Below the pieces are notes generated by a model, which worked only from the letters and a program-made list of their open reading frames with translations, did no database searches and was not told where the DNA came from. The translations under genes and the position numbers were made by a program. A DNA stretch of 64,000 nt, taken from positions 1,798,001 through 1,862,000 of the forward strand of contig CAVSES010000001.1 of NCBI GenBank assembly GCA_963727045.1, in the 5' to 3' direction. Source of the stretch: Bog-1198 sp963727045 (GTDB lineage Bacteria > Pseudomonadota > Gammaproteobacteria > Steroidobacterales > Steroidobacteraceae). Numbering within the stretch: position 1 is the first letter of the stretch; each line of letters starts with the position of its first letter. Of the stretch, positions 18,015-26,324 are shown piece after piece.

Positions 18015-19385
18015 CTACCTCGCAAACAAGATGCTGACGTGGGAACCACCCTCCAATCCGACGCGGCTCCCGCTCCATGCAAAGCCCCAGATCGCACCCG
18101 CGACGAGCACCGAGCACACGATCGCCGCCCGCTTGGACGAACGCCGCAGCAGCACGAAAATCAAGACGCCCGCCAAAGCGCCGAAGCCCAGCAGCGCAGC
18201 CTTCATCATTCGCACCGATAATTTCGACCGATACACCATGTAGTCGAAGGCGTGTTGCGCGGGACTCGCGTCGATCCAATTTGCCGTGGCGATGTCCGGC
18301 TTGCCATCGCCGTTCAAATCGCGCACCAACAGTGAAAATGGATTGCCGCCTGCGTAATAGTCGTGTCTGGGCGCGAAATGGAAATCGCCTTGATTCATGA
18401 AGACACTCACCAGGCTCCCTTCCCAGGTGCAGCAGCTCGGATAGGTCGTGTTGGTGATCACGATGTCGGGTTTGCCGTCGCCGTTGAGATCCACGATGGC
18501 GACCGATTTTGGCAGCCAAGTCGCCGGCAGATCGAGTCGACGTTCGAACTGCCCAGCGCCCTTCCCGGCAAATACCGTCACGGATCTTCCGCCGTCGTTG
18601 ATGGTCACCAGATCGAGAACCGCATCGCCGTTCAAATCCCCGGCGCGAATACTGTGCGGCGCATGGCCGGTCTTGAATATCGCCGGAGGTTTGAACGTGC
18701 CGTCGCCGTTGCTCAGGAAGACCGCAACGGTATCATCATCATGATTCGCGAACGCCAGGTCCGGAATGCCGTCGCCGTTGAAGTCGCCGGAGGTCACGGC
18801 ACCGGGCGAAGCGCCCGGATGCAGATCCAGCCGCGGCTTGAACGTGCCATCGCCATTGCCGAAGAAAACACTGGCAAAGTAAGGCGCCGCGTGACAGGCC
18901 ACCGCGATGTCTTCATTGCCATCCCGGTCGAAATCCGCGACGGCGATTTCATGGTCGCCGTGGCAGGAGGGATAAGTCATCCGGGGCCGAAAGGTCCCAT
19001 CGCCGTTACCAAGGAGCACGCTGATCGAATTGCTGTCCTGCTCAGCGACGACGATGTCGCGGTGCCCGTCGCGATTGAAGTCGCCTGTCGCGACAAATTT
19101 CGGCTTCGTGCCGACGGGAAAATACCGGGGCGCCGCGAAGGTGCCGTCCCCGCGCCCATCGTACACCGCGATGCTGTTCGCGCCCGCGACCGCGACGACG
19201 AGATCGAGGTGTCCGCTGCCACGCAGATCGTCGGCGGTCACCGAATGCGGATTCTCCGTCACCGGAAGGGTGACACGGTCGCGGAAGCCGTCCGCCCCGG
19301 CGTCGGCGCCGCGTGCCGTCAAGGCGAATAACCCCAGTGCACCCAGCAGCAACGGTGTGCGAACGTGATCGTGCAAATCAAGCAT
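18015..19385 (-). CDS. FG-GAP/VCBS repeat protein with C-terminal membrane segments
   Basis: A 456-residue protein with an N-terminal hydrophobic signal region (LLLGALGLFALTARGA). It contains about seven tandem FG-GAP/VCBS-type beta-propeller blades, each with a DxNxDGxxD calcium-binding-like loop, for example DFNRDGHRD, DFNGDGIPD and DLNGDGKPD. This predicts a secreted or periplasmic propeller. The last 70 residues hold two hydrophobic segments (ALLGFGALAGVLIFVLL and AAIVCSVLVAGAIWGFA), so it is probably membrane-anchored with the propeller outside. It sits between a GT2 gene (1 base apart) and a membrane glycosyltransferase (6 bases). A carbohydrate-binding or assembly role is inferred from this position only. 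Confidence 0.82.
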   Translation of the reverse strand: MLDLHDHVRTPLLLGALGLFALTARGADAGADGFRDRVTLPVTENPHSVTADDLRGSGHLDLVVAVAGANSIAVYDGRGDGTFAAPRYFPVGTKPKFVATGDFNRDGHRDIVVAEQDSNSISVLLGNGDGTFRPRMTYPSCHGDHEIAVADFDRDGNEDIAVACHAAPYFASVFFGNGDGTFKPRLDLHPGASPGAVTSGDFNGDGIPDLAFANHDDDTVAVFLSNGDGTFKPPAIFKTGHAPHSIRAGDLNGDAVLDLVTINDGGRSVTVFAGKGAGQFERRLDLPATWLPKSVAIVDLNGDGKPDIVITNTTYPSCCTWEGSLVSVFMNQGDFHFAPRHDYYAGGNPFSLLVRDLNGDGKPDIATANWIDASPAQHAFDYMVYRSKLSVRMMKAALLGFGALAGVLIFVLLRRSSKRAAIVCSVLVAGAIWGFAWSGSRVGLEGGSHVSILFAR

Positions 19386-19386
19386 G

Positions 19387-20364
19387 TTAATTCCTGAGTT
19401 CAGAGTCGTGCGAAGGTCGGGCGTCCGTATGCCGTTCCACCTTTTCGATCAAATAGCGGGGCCGGCCTTTGGTTTCGCCGTAGATCTTCGCGACATACTC
19501 CCCCAAGATGCCGATGCACAGGAGCTGCACGCCGCCGAGCAAGTAAATGGGCACCGTCGTCGACGCCCAACCGGGCAACGCACGTTCGGTGAATAAGCGG
19601 ATTACGATTGCCCAGACCGCCATTGCGAGGCTGAACAAGCAAATGATCCCGCCAAGTCCGGCGATCAATCGCAACGGCACCGGGCTGAACGATGTGATGC
19701 CATCCAGGGCCAGCTTGATCATCTTGCCCAGCGGATACTTCGATTCTCCCGCGACCCGATCAAGCCGGTCGTAAAACACGCTCGTGGCTCGGAACCCCAG
19801 CTGCGGAATGATGCCGCGCAAGAACAGGTTCACCTCCGCGTACTGGCCGAGCGCTGCCAGCGAGCGGCGGCCCATGAGCCGGAAATCCGCGTGGTTGGGG
19901 ATGATGCCGACACCCAGCGAACGAAGCAACCCATAGTACCGAAGCGCCGACCAGCGCTTGAACCACGTATCCGTATCGCGCCCCTTGCGCACGCCGTAGA
20001 CGATCTCGTATCCCTCGGCATGTGCGTCGACCATCTTTTCGATCGCGCTCAAGTCATCCTGCAAATCGGCATCAATGGAGACGACCGCATCGCCATCCGC
20101 GCTCATCAACCCACTCAGAAGCGCGTTCTGATGGCCGCGATTGCGGGATAGCTTGATGCCGACGAACAACGGCGATTCCCGGGTCAACGCTTCGATGATC
20201 CGCCAGGTACCGTCTTTGCTGCCATCGTCCACAAACCAGATATTGCTGTCGCCGGCAATCTTCCCGCGCGCGATCATATCCCGCATGAGGCGCGCCAGCT
20301 GCGGCACCGACTGGGGGAGGGCCTCTTCTTCGTTGTAGCACGGGACCACCAGACTAAGTCTCAA
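19387..20364 (-). CDS. GT2 glycosyltransferase, polyprenyl-phosphate sugar synthase type
   Basis: About 325 residues. The GT-A domain begins LSLVVPCYNEEEALPQSV and contains DADLQDD with the donor-binding aspartates. Two C-terminal transmembrane helices follow (around LRLIAGLGGIICLFSLAMAV and LLGGVQLLCIGILGEYVAKI), as in DPM1/GtrB/ArnC-like enzymes that make polyprenyl-phosphate sugars. I chose a TTG start at 20364 because GGAGG precedes it at good spacing and it overlaps the GtrA stop as TTGA. An open frame further upstream lies inside the GtrA gene. With GtrA it likely forms a donor synthesis and flipping pair for the GT87-like enzyme. Confidence 0.86.
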   Translation of the reverse strand: MRLSLVVPCYNEEEALPQSVPQLARLMRDMIARGKIAGDSNIWFVDDGSKDGTWRIIEALTRESPLFVGIKLSRNRGHQNALLSGLMSADGDAVVSIDADLQDDLSAIEKMVDAHAEGYEIVYGVRKGRDTDTWFKRWSALRYYGLLRSLGVGIIPNHADFRLMGRRSLAALGQYAEVNLFLRGIIPQLGFRATSVFYDRLDRVAGESKYPLGKMIKLALDGITSFSPVPLRLIAGLGGIICLFSLAMAVWAIVIRLFTERALPGWASTTVPIYLLGGVQLLCIGILGEYVAKIYGETKGRPRYLIEKVERHTDARPSHDSELRN

Positions 20365-20828
20365 ACCACCCTCCTCTGCGCATCGCCGCCGTGTCGCAAT
20401 GATTGGCCGCCAAACGACCACTTCGAGTTGGCCCAGTAGTTCCAGATCAAGGCGCCGACGGTGGCCAGGACCTGCGAAAGCACATATGGAACATGCAGCT
20501 TCACCGCCAGCAACTCCATGAGCACCGCGTTCAGTGCAAACCCCGCGGCCGCCACCATCGCAAAACGGGCCGCGGCGACGCCGTGCCGGTCATCGCTGCG
20601 GAACGTGAAATAATAGTTCAGCAGGTAGTTCGCGATGGCGCTGAGGATATAGCCGAGACTCGACGCCAGGACGGCGTTCCAATGCCAGCGTTCGACCGTC
20701 CAGATAAGCACGACATACTGAATGAGTGTCGCAATTCCGCCGACGATCAGGAATCTAACGAACTTGTATTCCAGGACCCACGATACGATTGCCGCTCTTC
20801 GAAGGTTAAACACGTTGTGGCACCGCAA
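20361..20828 (-). CDS. GtrA-like membrane protein
   Basis: A 155-residue protein with four predicted transmembrane helices, typical of GtrA. Members are thought to move a polyprenyl-phosphate-linked sugar across the inner membrane. Family-like features include FVRFLIVGGIATLIQY at the N-terminus and IWNYWANSKWSF near the C-terminus, along with NYLLNYYFTFRS. Its start overlaps the end of the GT4 gene by 23 bases and its stop overlaps the GT2 start. The three genes are therefore translationally linked. Confidence 0.85.
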   Translation of the reverse strand: MRCHNVFNLRRAAIVSWVLEYKFVRFLIVGGIATLIQYVVLIWTVERWHWNAVLASSLGYILSAIANYLLNYYFTFRSDDRHGVAAARFAMVAAAGFALNAVLMELLAVKLHVPYVLSQVLATVGALIWNYWANSKWSFGGQSLRHGGDAQRRVV

Positions 20829-21960
20829 CCGCGCCCAAACACTTCAAGTAGACATCTTCCACCGCACGCGCGACGCTTTGCGCCGAGAACCCGGTTTGAA
20901 CTTTATTGAGTGCCGCAGCGGCTCGCCGGGCAAGGACATCCGGGCGGTCCATCAATTCGCACAGCCGCCTCACGAAACCATCGGTGTCCGACGCCGCAAC
21001 GAGCGCGCCATCCTCTCCGTCGCGCATGATCTCGGCAACTCCGTCCAACATCGAGGAAACGATGGTGATCCCGGTGGCCATCGCTTCAAGTATGGTGATC
21101 GGCAGCCCCTCGTAGCGCGAGGTCAGCAGCAATGCGTCGACGGCCGGATAGAAATTGGGCATGTCGCCCACATAGCCCAGAAAGCGCAGCCGTTGGTCGA
21201 TGCCGAGCTGCGTCGCGCGGTCGCGCAATTGCTGTTCTTCAGGTCCCGTGCCGGCAATCACGAAATACGCGTTGGGTCGCCGCGCCAACACGGCGGCCGC
21301 AACCTGGATGAACAGCGAAAAATTCTTTTGATAGGACAAACGGCCGATCCCGGCGACGATGAAGGCATCCGCCGGTAAAGCCAGCCGCTGCCGGGCAGCC
21401 GCACGTTGCTCGCGGCGCGGATGAAAGACATCGAGGTCGACTCCGTTGTGAATCGTGGTGACCCGGTCGGGAGCCATGCGTTCATGCTCGATCAGATAAT
21501 CACGCGTCGACTGCGACACTGCAATGACGTGCGTCGACAGGCGGTTCGACATCTTGTCGGCCATAGGCACCCAAATCCTCGGATCCGAGGCCTTGTCGTT
21601 GCAGTGATCGTGATTGATGCGGACCTTCACACCGCACAGTGCAGCCAGCGGCTTGGCGATGACGTTGGCGCCGATCAAATGCGTATGCACGATGTCGTAG
21701 CGGCGCTTGAGGCACAGAAGGAGCATTGACGGCACATAGAGGGGCACAAAGCGGGCAAATGACAGCGAATGCATGGGAACACCAAGAGCCTGCACGCGAT
21801 CCCAATATACGCCTCTACCGGACATCGTTGCGACCTCCATGTCGAACAAAGATCGGTCCGCGTGTCGGATCAGATTCATCAATACGGACTGCGCCCCGCC
21901 GAGGTCGAGCGAGTCTATGACATGCAAGACGCGAAAACGGCGGCTCAAAGCGCTCCCCAT
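20806..21960 (-). CDS. GT4-family glycosyltransferase
   Basis: A 384-residue GT-B glycosyltransferase. The N-terminal domain begins VLHVIDSLDLGGAQSVLMNL, with the GGA(Q/E) loop of GT4 enzymes. The donor domain has VAGIGRLSYQKNFSLFIQVA and the EX7E motif in SRYEGLPITILEAMATG. It likely adds a sugar to the repeat unit. The ATG is immediately next to the stop of the upstream dehydrogenase gene (no gap), and its end overlaps gtrA. Substrate unknown. Confidence 0.87.
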   Translation of the reverse strand: MGSALSRRFRVLHVIDSLDLGGAQSVLMNLIRHADRSLFDMEVATMSGRGVYWDRVQALGVPMHSLSFARFVPLYVPSMLLLCLKRRYDIVHTHLIGANVIAKPLAALCGVKVRINHDHCNDKASDPRIWVPMADKMSNRLSTHVIAVSQSTRDYLIEHERMAPDRVTTIHNGVDLDVFHPRREQRAAARQRLALPADAFIVAGIGRLSYQKNFSLFIQVAAAVLARRPNAYFVIAGTGPEEQQLRDRATQLGIDQRLRFLGYVGDMPNFYPAVDALLLTSRYEGLPITILEAMATGITIVSSMLDGVAEIMRDGEDGALVAASDTDGFVRRLCELMDRPDVLARRAAAALNKVQTGFSAQSVARAVEDVYLKCLGAVAVPQRV

Positions 21961-23961
21961 CTACTTCGAATGCTTCAAGTAGTCGATGATTTGCGCACGT
22001 CTCGCCGAATCGGCGACGCCCCCGAATTCCATGGCCGTACCGGGCACCGCAGCTTGCGGATTCTTGATGAATTCGTCGAGCTTTGCCTCGGTCCACACCC
22101 CGCCTCGGGCGCGCATCGCTGCCGAGTAGTCGGCAAATCCGGGCGCGGAACCAGGTTTTCGCCCGAGGACACCCCATAGATCGGGGCCGATCCGGTGGGA
22201 AGTGCCGTTCTCGACTTTGTGGCAACCGCTGCAACTGGTGGCGAATGAGACTTCGCCCCCGCTCCCCGTCAGCGGGCGTATCGAAATGATCGCATCGTCA
22301 TCGTCGGCCCACAGCACGATGCGTCCCTCGCTCCCTTCGGTGATATCCCGAATTCGCATTCCGATCTCGACAGGCTCCTCGTAGACGACCCGGTCGTTGC
22401 GAATACGAAGACGGTATATTCGCTTGTAATTCAAGGAACTCACCAACAGATCGCCCTTCCAGACCGGGAAGAGATCCCCTTCCACACCGATCAGGTTCGA
22501 AACGCCGAGTGATGGAATCCAGGAAAAGAACGGTGCTTCAAAGCCCTCCTGATCTCCTTGCTTGGGGTTCAAGGGCCACGCAAAGGTGCCATAGTCGGTG
22601 CCGTACGTGACGATGGGCCAGCCGTAGTTGAGACCTTGCTTCAGTAGATTCAGCTCATCGCCCCCTTGCGGCCCATGTTCGGTTTCCCAGATATTGCCCT
22701 TCGGATCGATGTACATCCCCTGCGGATTGCGATTGCCCAAGGTGAAGATCTCCGAGCGCCGATCCTTGACATGGATCAGTATCGACTTGCCATAGCTCGC
22801 GGCCATGTCCTGCGAGACCATATGGGGGGAAGCCACTCCATTGAAGCCGAAGTCGCCGACGCCCAGCACGAGCGTATCGGGGTCGCGCATCGCCATGCGC
22901 CCGCCGCCAAAATGTCCCGTGAAAGGCGTTCCGTTGCGCCGCCCTTCACCCTTGATCGGAAGACAGGGCTGCGTCTCGAACAGGGTTTCCCATGTCAGCG
23001 ATTGGTCGCCGGCGAGGAAGCGTGCCTTCGAACCCTGCAGCATCGACACGCGCTCGACCCAGCAGCTTTGGTCGTGCTTCCAATAGTAGTGCGAGGTGAA
23101 AATTCGGACTTGTTCGCCAATCTGCTGCACGTAAAGACCCGCCACGCGGAACCACCACGCAATCACCTGCGTGCCGGCGTCCTCGCCCGCCAAGCTCAGC
23201 GCATCGTTATCGTTCGGTTTGCGCCACGGTCCGCCCGTCGTATCCTTCGCAAATTCATCGCCGTTCAGCGGAACGCGAAACGGCAGTGTTCGGACGTGAA
23301 GAGCCGCCTTTGGATCCCAATTGAGGACGTAAAGGAAGCCGTCGCCGGTGGCGAGCAGATACTGATCATCGATTCGGGACAGTCCCCCGCCGCGCACCGC
23401 CGGTTCGGGAATGTAGTGCTCATAGAATTCGGTCTTCAAGTTGTAAAACCCGGTATGTATGAGTGCCGTCCTGAATTGGGGGTCGACCGTGCCGGCCGGC
23501 CTGTCGGACTTCTTCATGCCCCACATTGCGGTACCGGCGGCCACCGCGATGAGGACAATGAGCACGGGGAGCAGCAGTCGCGCCAGCCGCGACGCCAGCG
23601 GAATGAGGGTGAGCGCTGCGACGAATACGGCGATGATCGAAAGACGCGTTGCGTCGGATCGTACCCACAGAAGATACAAGAACACCAGGCTGAAAAAACC
23701 CAGAACGCCCGCGAAGAGTCGACCCGCGCTGATCTCGACCCCCAGGAGAACGCAGCCCACCGATGCCAGCGCACAAGCGCCATAGGCTCCGAGGACGATC
23801 TCCAATCCGCTCAACTCGCTCGGCTTCAACACCCATACCGGAACATGAAATTTGAGCGCCGGGAGAAGCATCGCCATGCAGGCGACAGCCGCGGCATGCC
23901 ACAGCAGCAGCAACAGGCCATGCGCGACTCTGGAGCGCGGACGGATCGAAGGGTCACTCAT
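21961..23961 (-). CDS. Membrane PQQ-type sugar dehydrogenase fused to cytochrome c
   Basis: A 666-residue three-part protein. Residues 1 to about 150 hold five or so hydrophobic helices (for example VAHGLLLLLWHAAAVACMAM and LARLLLPVLIVLIAVAAG). The middle, about 160-560, is a beta-propeller like soluble glucose/sorbosone dehydrogenases, with the family block NRNPQGMY then EHGPQGGDELN and NYGWP. The last 100 residues are a class-I cytochrome c domain with haem motif CSGCH near residue 578 and a likely axial Met in GTAMEF. It should oxidise a sugar in the periplasm and pass electrons to its own haem. The gene abuts the GT4 gene in the operon, about 200 bases after the flippase gene. Its substrate might be the polymer or an intermediate; this is inference. 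Confidence 0.8.
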   Translation of the reverse strand: MSDPSIRPRSRVAHGLLLLLWHAAAVACMAMLLPALKFHVPVWVLKPSELSGLEIVLGAYGACALASVGCVLLGVEISAGRLFAGVLGFFSLVFLYLLWVRSDATRLSIIAVFVAALTLIPLASRLARLLLPVLIVLIAVAAGTAMWGMKKSDRPAGTVDPQFRTALIHTGFYNLKTEFYEHYIPEPAVRGGGLSRIDDQYLLATGDGFLYVLNWDPKAALHVRTLPFRVPLNGDEFAKDTTGGPWRKPNDNDALSLAGEDAGTQVIAWWFRVAGLYVQQIGEQVRIFTSHYYWKHDQSCWVERVSMLQGSKARFLAGDQSLTWETLFETQPCLPIKGEGRRNGTPFTGHFGGGRMAMRDPDTLVLGVGDFGFNGVASPHMVSQDMAASYGKSILIHVKDRRSEIFTLGNRNPQGMYIDPKGNIWETEHGPQGGDELNLLKQGLNYGWPIVTYGTDYGTFAWPLNPKQGDQEGFEAPFFSWIPSLGVSNLIGVEGDLFPVWKGDLLVSSLNYKRIYRLRIRNDRVVYEEPVEIGMRIRDITEGSEGRIVLWADDDDAIISIRPLTGSGGEVSFATSCSGCHKVENGTSHRIGPDLWGVLGRKPGSAPGFADYSAAMRARGGVWTEAKLDEFIKNPQAAVPGTAMEFGGVADSARRAQIIDYLKHSK

Positions 23962-24164
23962 TCTCGGCGCTACTCCGCCACGCGGTATTTAAAGGTGTCA
24001 TGAAACGGCGTCGGTCGTGAAATATACAGCACATGCCGCCCAAATACCCCGCATTGCGCCACGCTATCGCCGGCGTCGCGCGCGTCAAAATGTGACGGCT
24101 GGCAGGATCGACTATTGACTATGTTCAATCGCCCCGTTTGTTTCAAAGCTCATGCAAGCCACGA

Positions 24165-25394
24165 TCACCGACGCCTCGCCTGGGTTTCAGCAAATCTCGT
24201 CCGGATGCTGATGACGGCCAGGTAACTACCTCCGGCGGCCAACAATACCCATGCACTGCCCACGCCGTACAGAATGCCGACCAATCCATGGCGCGCGCCG
24301 ATGACCATCGCCCCCGCCGCAATCACGAGGCAAATCCATGCCAATACGCTGATGCTCGCCATCGAGCGCGGCGTTCCGCAGGACATCGTGACGGCGGTTG
24401 AAAAACTCTCCCATATCTTGGCCATGCCGACCACAATTGTTGCGCCGATCAGGCCTGCACCAATCTCATACTTGCCCTTTAGCAAGATATTGAACACCAG
24501 CGGCGCCACCAGCACGATGACGACGCTCGATGCAATCGCCATCGACAATGCCGTGAGCGATTCACGCACGATCACCGCGCGCGCCTCGGCGGCGCTCGCG
24601 GCCGCGCGAAGGCGCGGCAGCAGACTAAAGGAGGTCGCAATTCTGATCATCCGAAACGGCGAGCCTGCAACCGCCGCCAGCACCGCATAAGTGCCCAGCA
24701 TCTCGACAGACCCCACTTTCGGTATGGCCAGGCGCTCAAACTGCGACAATATCTCCACGCCCACTCCGATTCCAAGTGCGGCCGCCCCTTCCCTGAAGGC
24801 CATGTCGAACGGAATTTCCCGACGTCCATCGTTGACGGCTCGATACGCCACCCACCAGCCCAGCACGGACACGAGGAGGTAACCCACGGCCATCAGAGCC
24901 AAAACGAAGCTCTCGGAGGTCAGCGACAGACCAAGTGCCAGGAGCGCGATGAACAACAGGATGTAGTTCGACGCTTGCGAGAGGATCATGGCGAATTTGA
25001 ACAGCTGTTCACCCTGAAACAAGGCCGAGCAAACCCGGCCTGTCGCGCTTCCCATCACCATCGGCAACAGCAGCGCAACGATTCCGGCGGACAATCCGTA
25101 ATACCAATACGCGATCGCCGCCGCGACCATGCCGGTCGCCGTAGCGAGCGCCAGCGCCAGCAGTCCGAGTCTGCGCCCTACGCGTGGACGGTGGCGATTG
25201 GCGACGACCTCCAAGCCGAAAGGACCGAACGTCAACCCAAATTGATTCAAAGCCAGGACGAGTGCCACGACGCCGAAAGCCTCGGGCGACATCACCTTGG
25301 CCAGCAAAATATTGCCTGCCGCAAAGCCGGCGCCTCCGACCGCAAAGCCGATCGCGGAGCGCAACGAATCGGACTTCAGGAGTCGCGCGATCAA
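24165..25394 (-). CDS. Wzx-like polysaccharide flippase
   Basis: A 409-residue polytopic membrane protein with about twelve hydrophobic helices, of the MATE/Wzx-like polysaccharide-transport superfamily. It begins with the family-typical pattern SDSLRSAIGFAVGGAGFAAGN, then LLAKVMSPEAFGVVALVLAL. It should move the lipid-linked repeat unit from the cytoplasmic to the periplasmic face. It lies 11 bases after the methyltransferase gene. A second flippase-like gene is present at 59855-61299, so the window may serve two polymers or two repeat-unit types. Confidence 0.82.
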   Translation of the reverse strand: MIARLLKSDSLRSAIGFAVGGAGFAAGNILLAKVMSPEAFGVVALVLALNQFGLTFGPFGLEVVANRHRPRVGRRLGLLALALATATGMVAAAIAYWYYGLSAGIVALLLPMVMGSATGRVCSALFQGEQLFKFAMILSQASNYILLFIALLALGLSLTSESFVLALMAVGYLLVSVLGWWVAYRAVNDGRREIPFDMAFREGAAALGIGVGVEILSQFERLAIPKVGSVEMLGTYAVLAAVAGSPFRMIRIATSFSLLPRLRAAASAAEARAVIVRESLTALSMAIASSVVIVLVAPLVFNILLKGKYEIGAGLIGATIVVGMAKIWESFSTAVTMSCGTPRSMASISVLAWICLVIAAGAMVIGARHGLVGILYGVGSAWVLLAAGGSYLAVISIRTRFAETQARRR

Positions 25395-25405
25395 CGACAG
25401 CTTGC

Positions 25406-26140
25406 CTAGCTCGCCGGCCGAATGCCGGTCGCCGCTATCTTCTTGCCGAAGAGCTTGTTGTTCTTGCCGTAAAGGATGTAGCAGAGCCGAAAGCAGAACT
25501 TCAACACTGCGGCAGCCGCCATCGCGACGTAGTTGAACGGATTCGAATAGAAGACATAGAGATTCAGATCGAACACCTTGATCTTTTCAAAGCCCGTATG
25601 CTGAAGCACCTGATTGAATGTGTACTCGGTAAAGGTATTTTGATGGTCGAAATTCTGCGCCAGAGCCTCGGCCCCCGTGATCGGGTTGGCGCCGTTCAGC
25701 GCGAAACAAATCAAACGCCCCCCGGGTCTCAGCTTTCGCTTGCATAGCGTGAGAAAATCCAATATTTCCGGTTTCGTCAGATGATTCAATTCCTGTTCGA
25801 CAAGAATCATGTCGTAGACCGCATCCGCACTATCTTCGAGAAAATCGAATGCATATGCGGTGCGGCAATTGAGCTTGCGCTTTTCAGCGAAGGCGATCTT
25901 GTCCGGGAAGGAATCGATGCCGAGCACCTTCGTGAATCCGAGGTCCGTCAACAGGTTCACCCCGTAGCCCGGTCCGCACGACACGCACAAAATGTTGGCC
26001 TGCTTGTCGGCCGGGAACCATTTGGCGTAGTTATCCTTGTAAAACAGGTAAAAGCTGCGATAGCCTTTTTCTATGTCGTCCGGCGCTTCCCAGAAGGAAT
26101 CAAAAGGTTCGATGTTGGCTGTGAGTGGATGACGTCGCAT
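25406..26140 (-). CDS. Class-I SAM-dependent methyltransferase
   Basis: A 244-residue methyltransferase. The SAM-binding motif I appears as ILCVSCGPGYGVNLLTDLG near residue 50, and the post-motif acidic residue is in VLGIDSFPDK. The motif IV region is DMILVEQELNHL. The N-terminus carries an aromatic-rich region and the C-terminus a hydrophobic stretch that may be membrane-associated (YVAMAAAAVLKFCFRLCYIL). It is the first gene of the minus-strand run. A clear AGGAG ribosome binding site sits before the ATG, and an AT-rich region follows upstream at 26160-26190. It may O-methylate a sugar in the repeat unit. Confidence 0.8.
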   Translation of the reverse strand: MRRHPLTANIEPFDSFWEAPDDIEKGYRSFYLFYKDNYAKWFPADKQANILCVSCGPGYGVNLLTDLGFTKVLGIDSFPDKIAFAEKRKLNCRTAYAFDFLEDSADAVYDMILVEQELNHLTKPEILDFLTLCKRKLRPGGRLICFALNGANPITGAEALAQNFDHQNTFTEYTFNQVLQHTGFEKIKVFDLNLYVFYSNPFNYVAMAAAAVLKFCFRLCYILYGKNNKLFGKKIAATGIRPAS

Positions 26141-26324
26141 GACCTTCGATTCTCCTGCATAAAATTGATCGTTTAATATAATAATTGTACGTCAAAGCCG
26201 GCCACGTCGACTGGCGATAATTCACGTTAATTGGCATTGAACCGCCATGGCGTTACAGCCCCGATGGACCGTATCCGTGCGATAGTTGCCGCGAATTGGG
26301 TCCGCCGAGTCCCGTGCAAGGAGA
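26141..26324. promoter_or_regulatory. Divergent promoter region
   Basis: This stretch separates the minus-strand operon (first gene 25406-26140) from the plus-strand acylation module. It contains an AT-rich block near 26168-26190 with several TATAAT-like hexamers readable on both strands. I could not assign a -35/-10 pair with good spacing to either direction. Confidence 0.4.

Noticed and set aside
22666..24003. Plus-strand open frame of about 445 codons opposite the dehydrogenase/cytochrome fusion
   Set aside because: It has shadow-like composition with no motif; the minus-strand protein has clear propeller and haem motifs over the same span.
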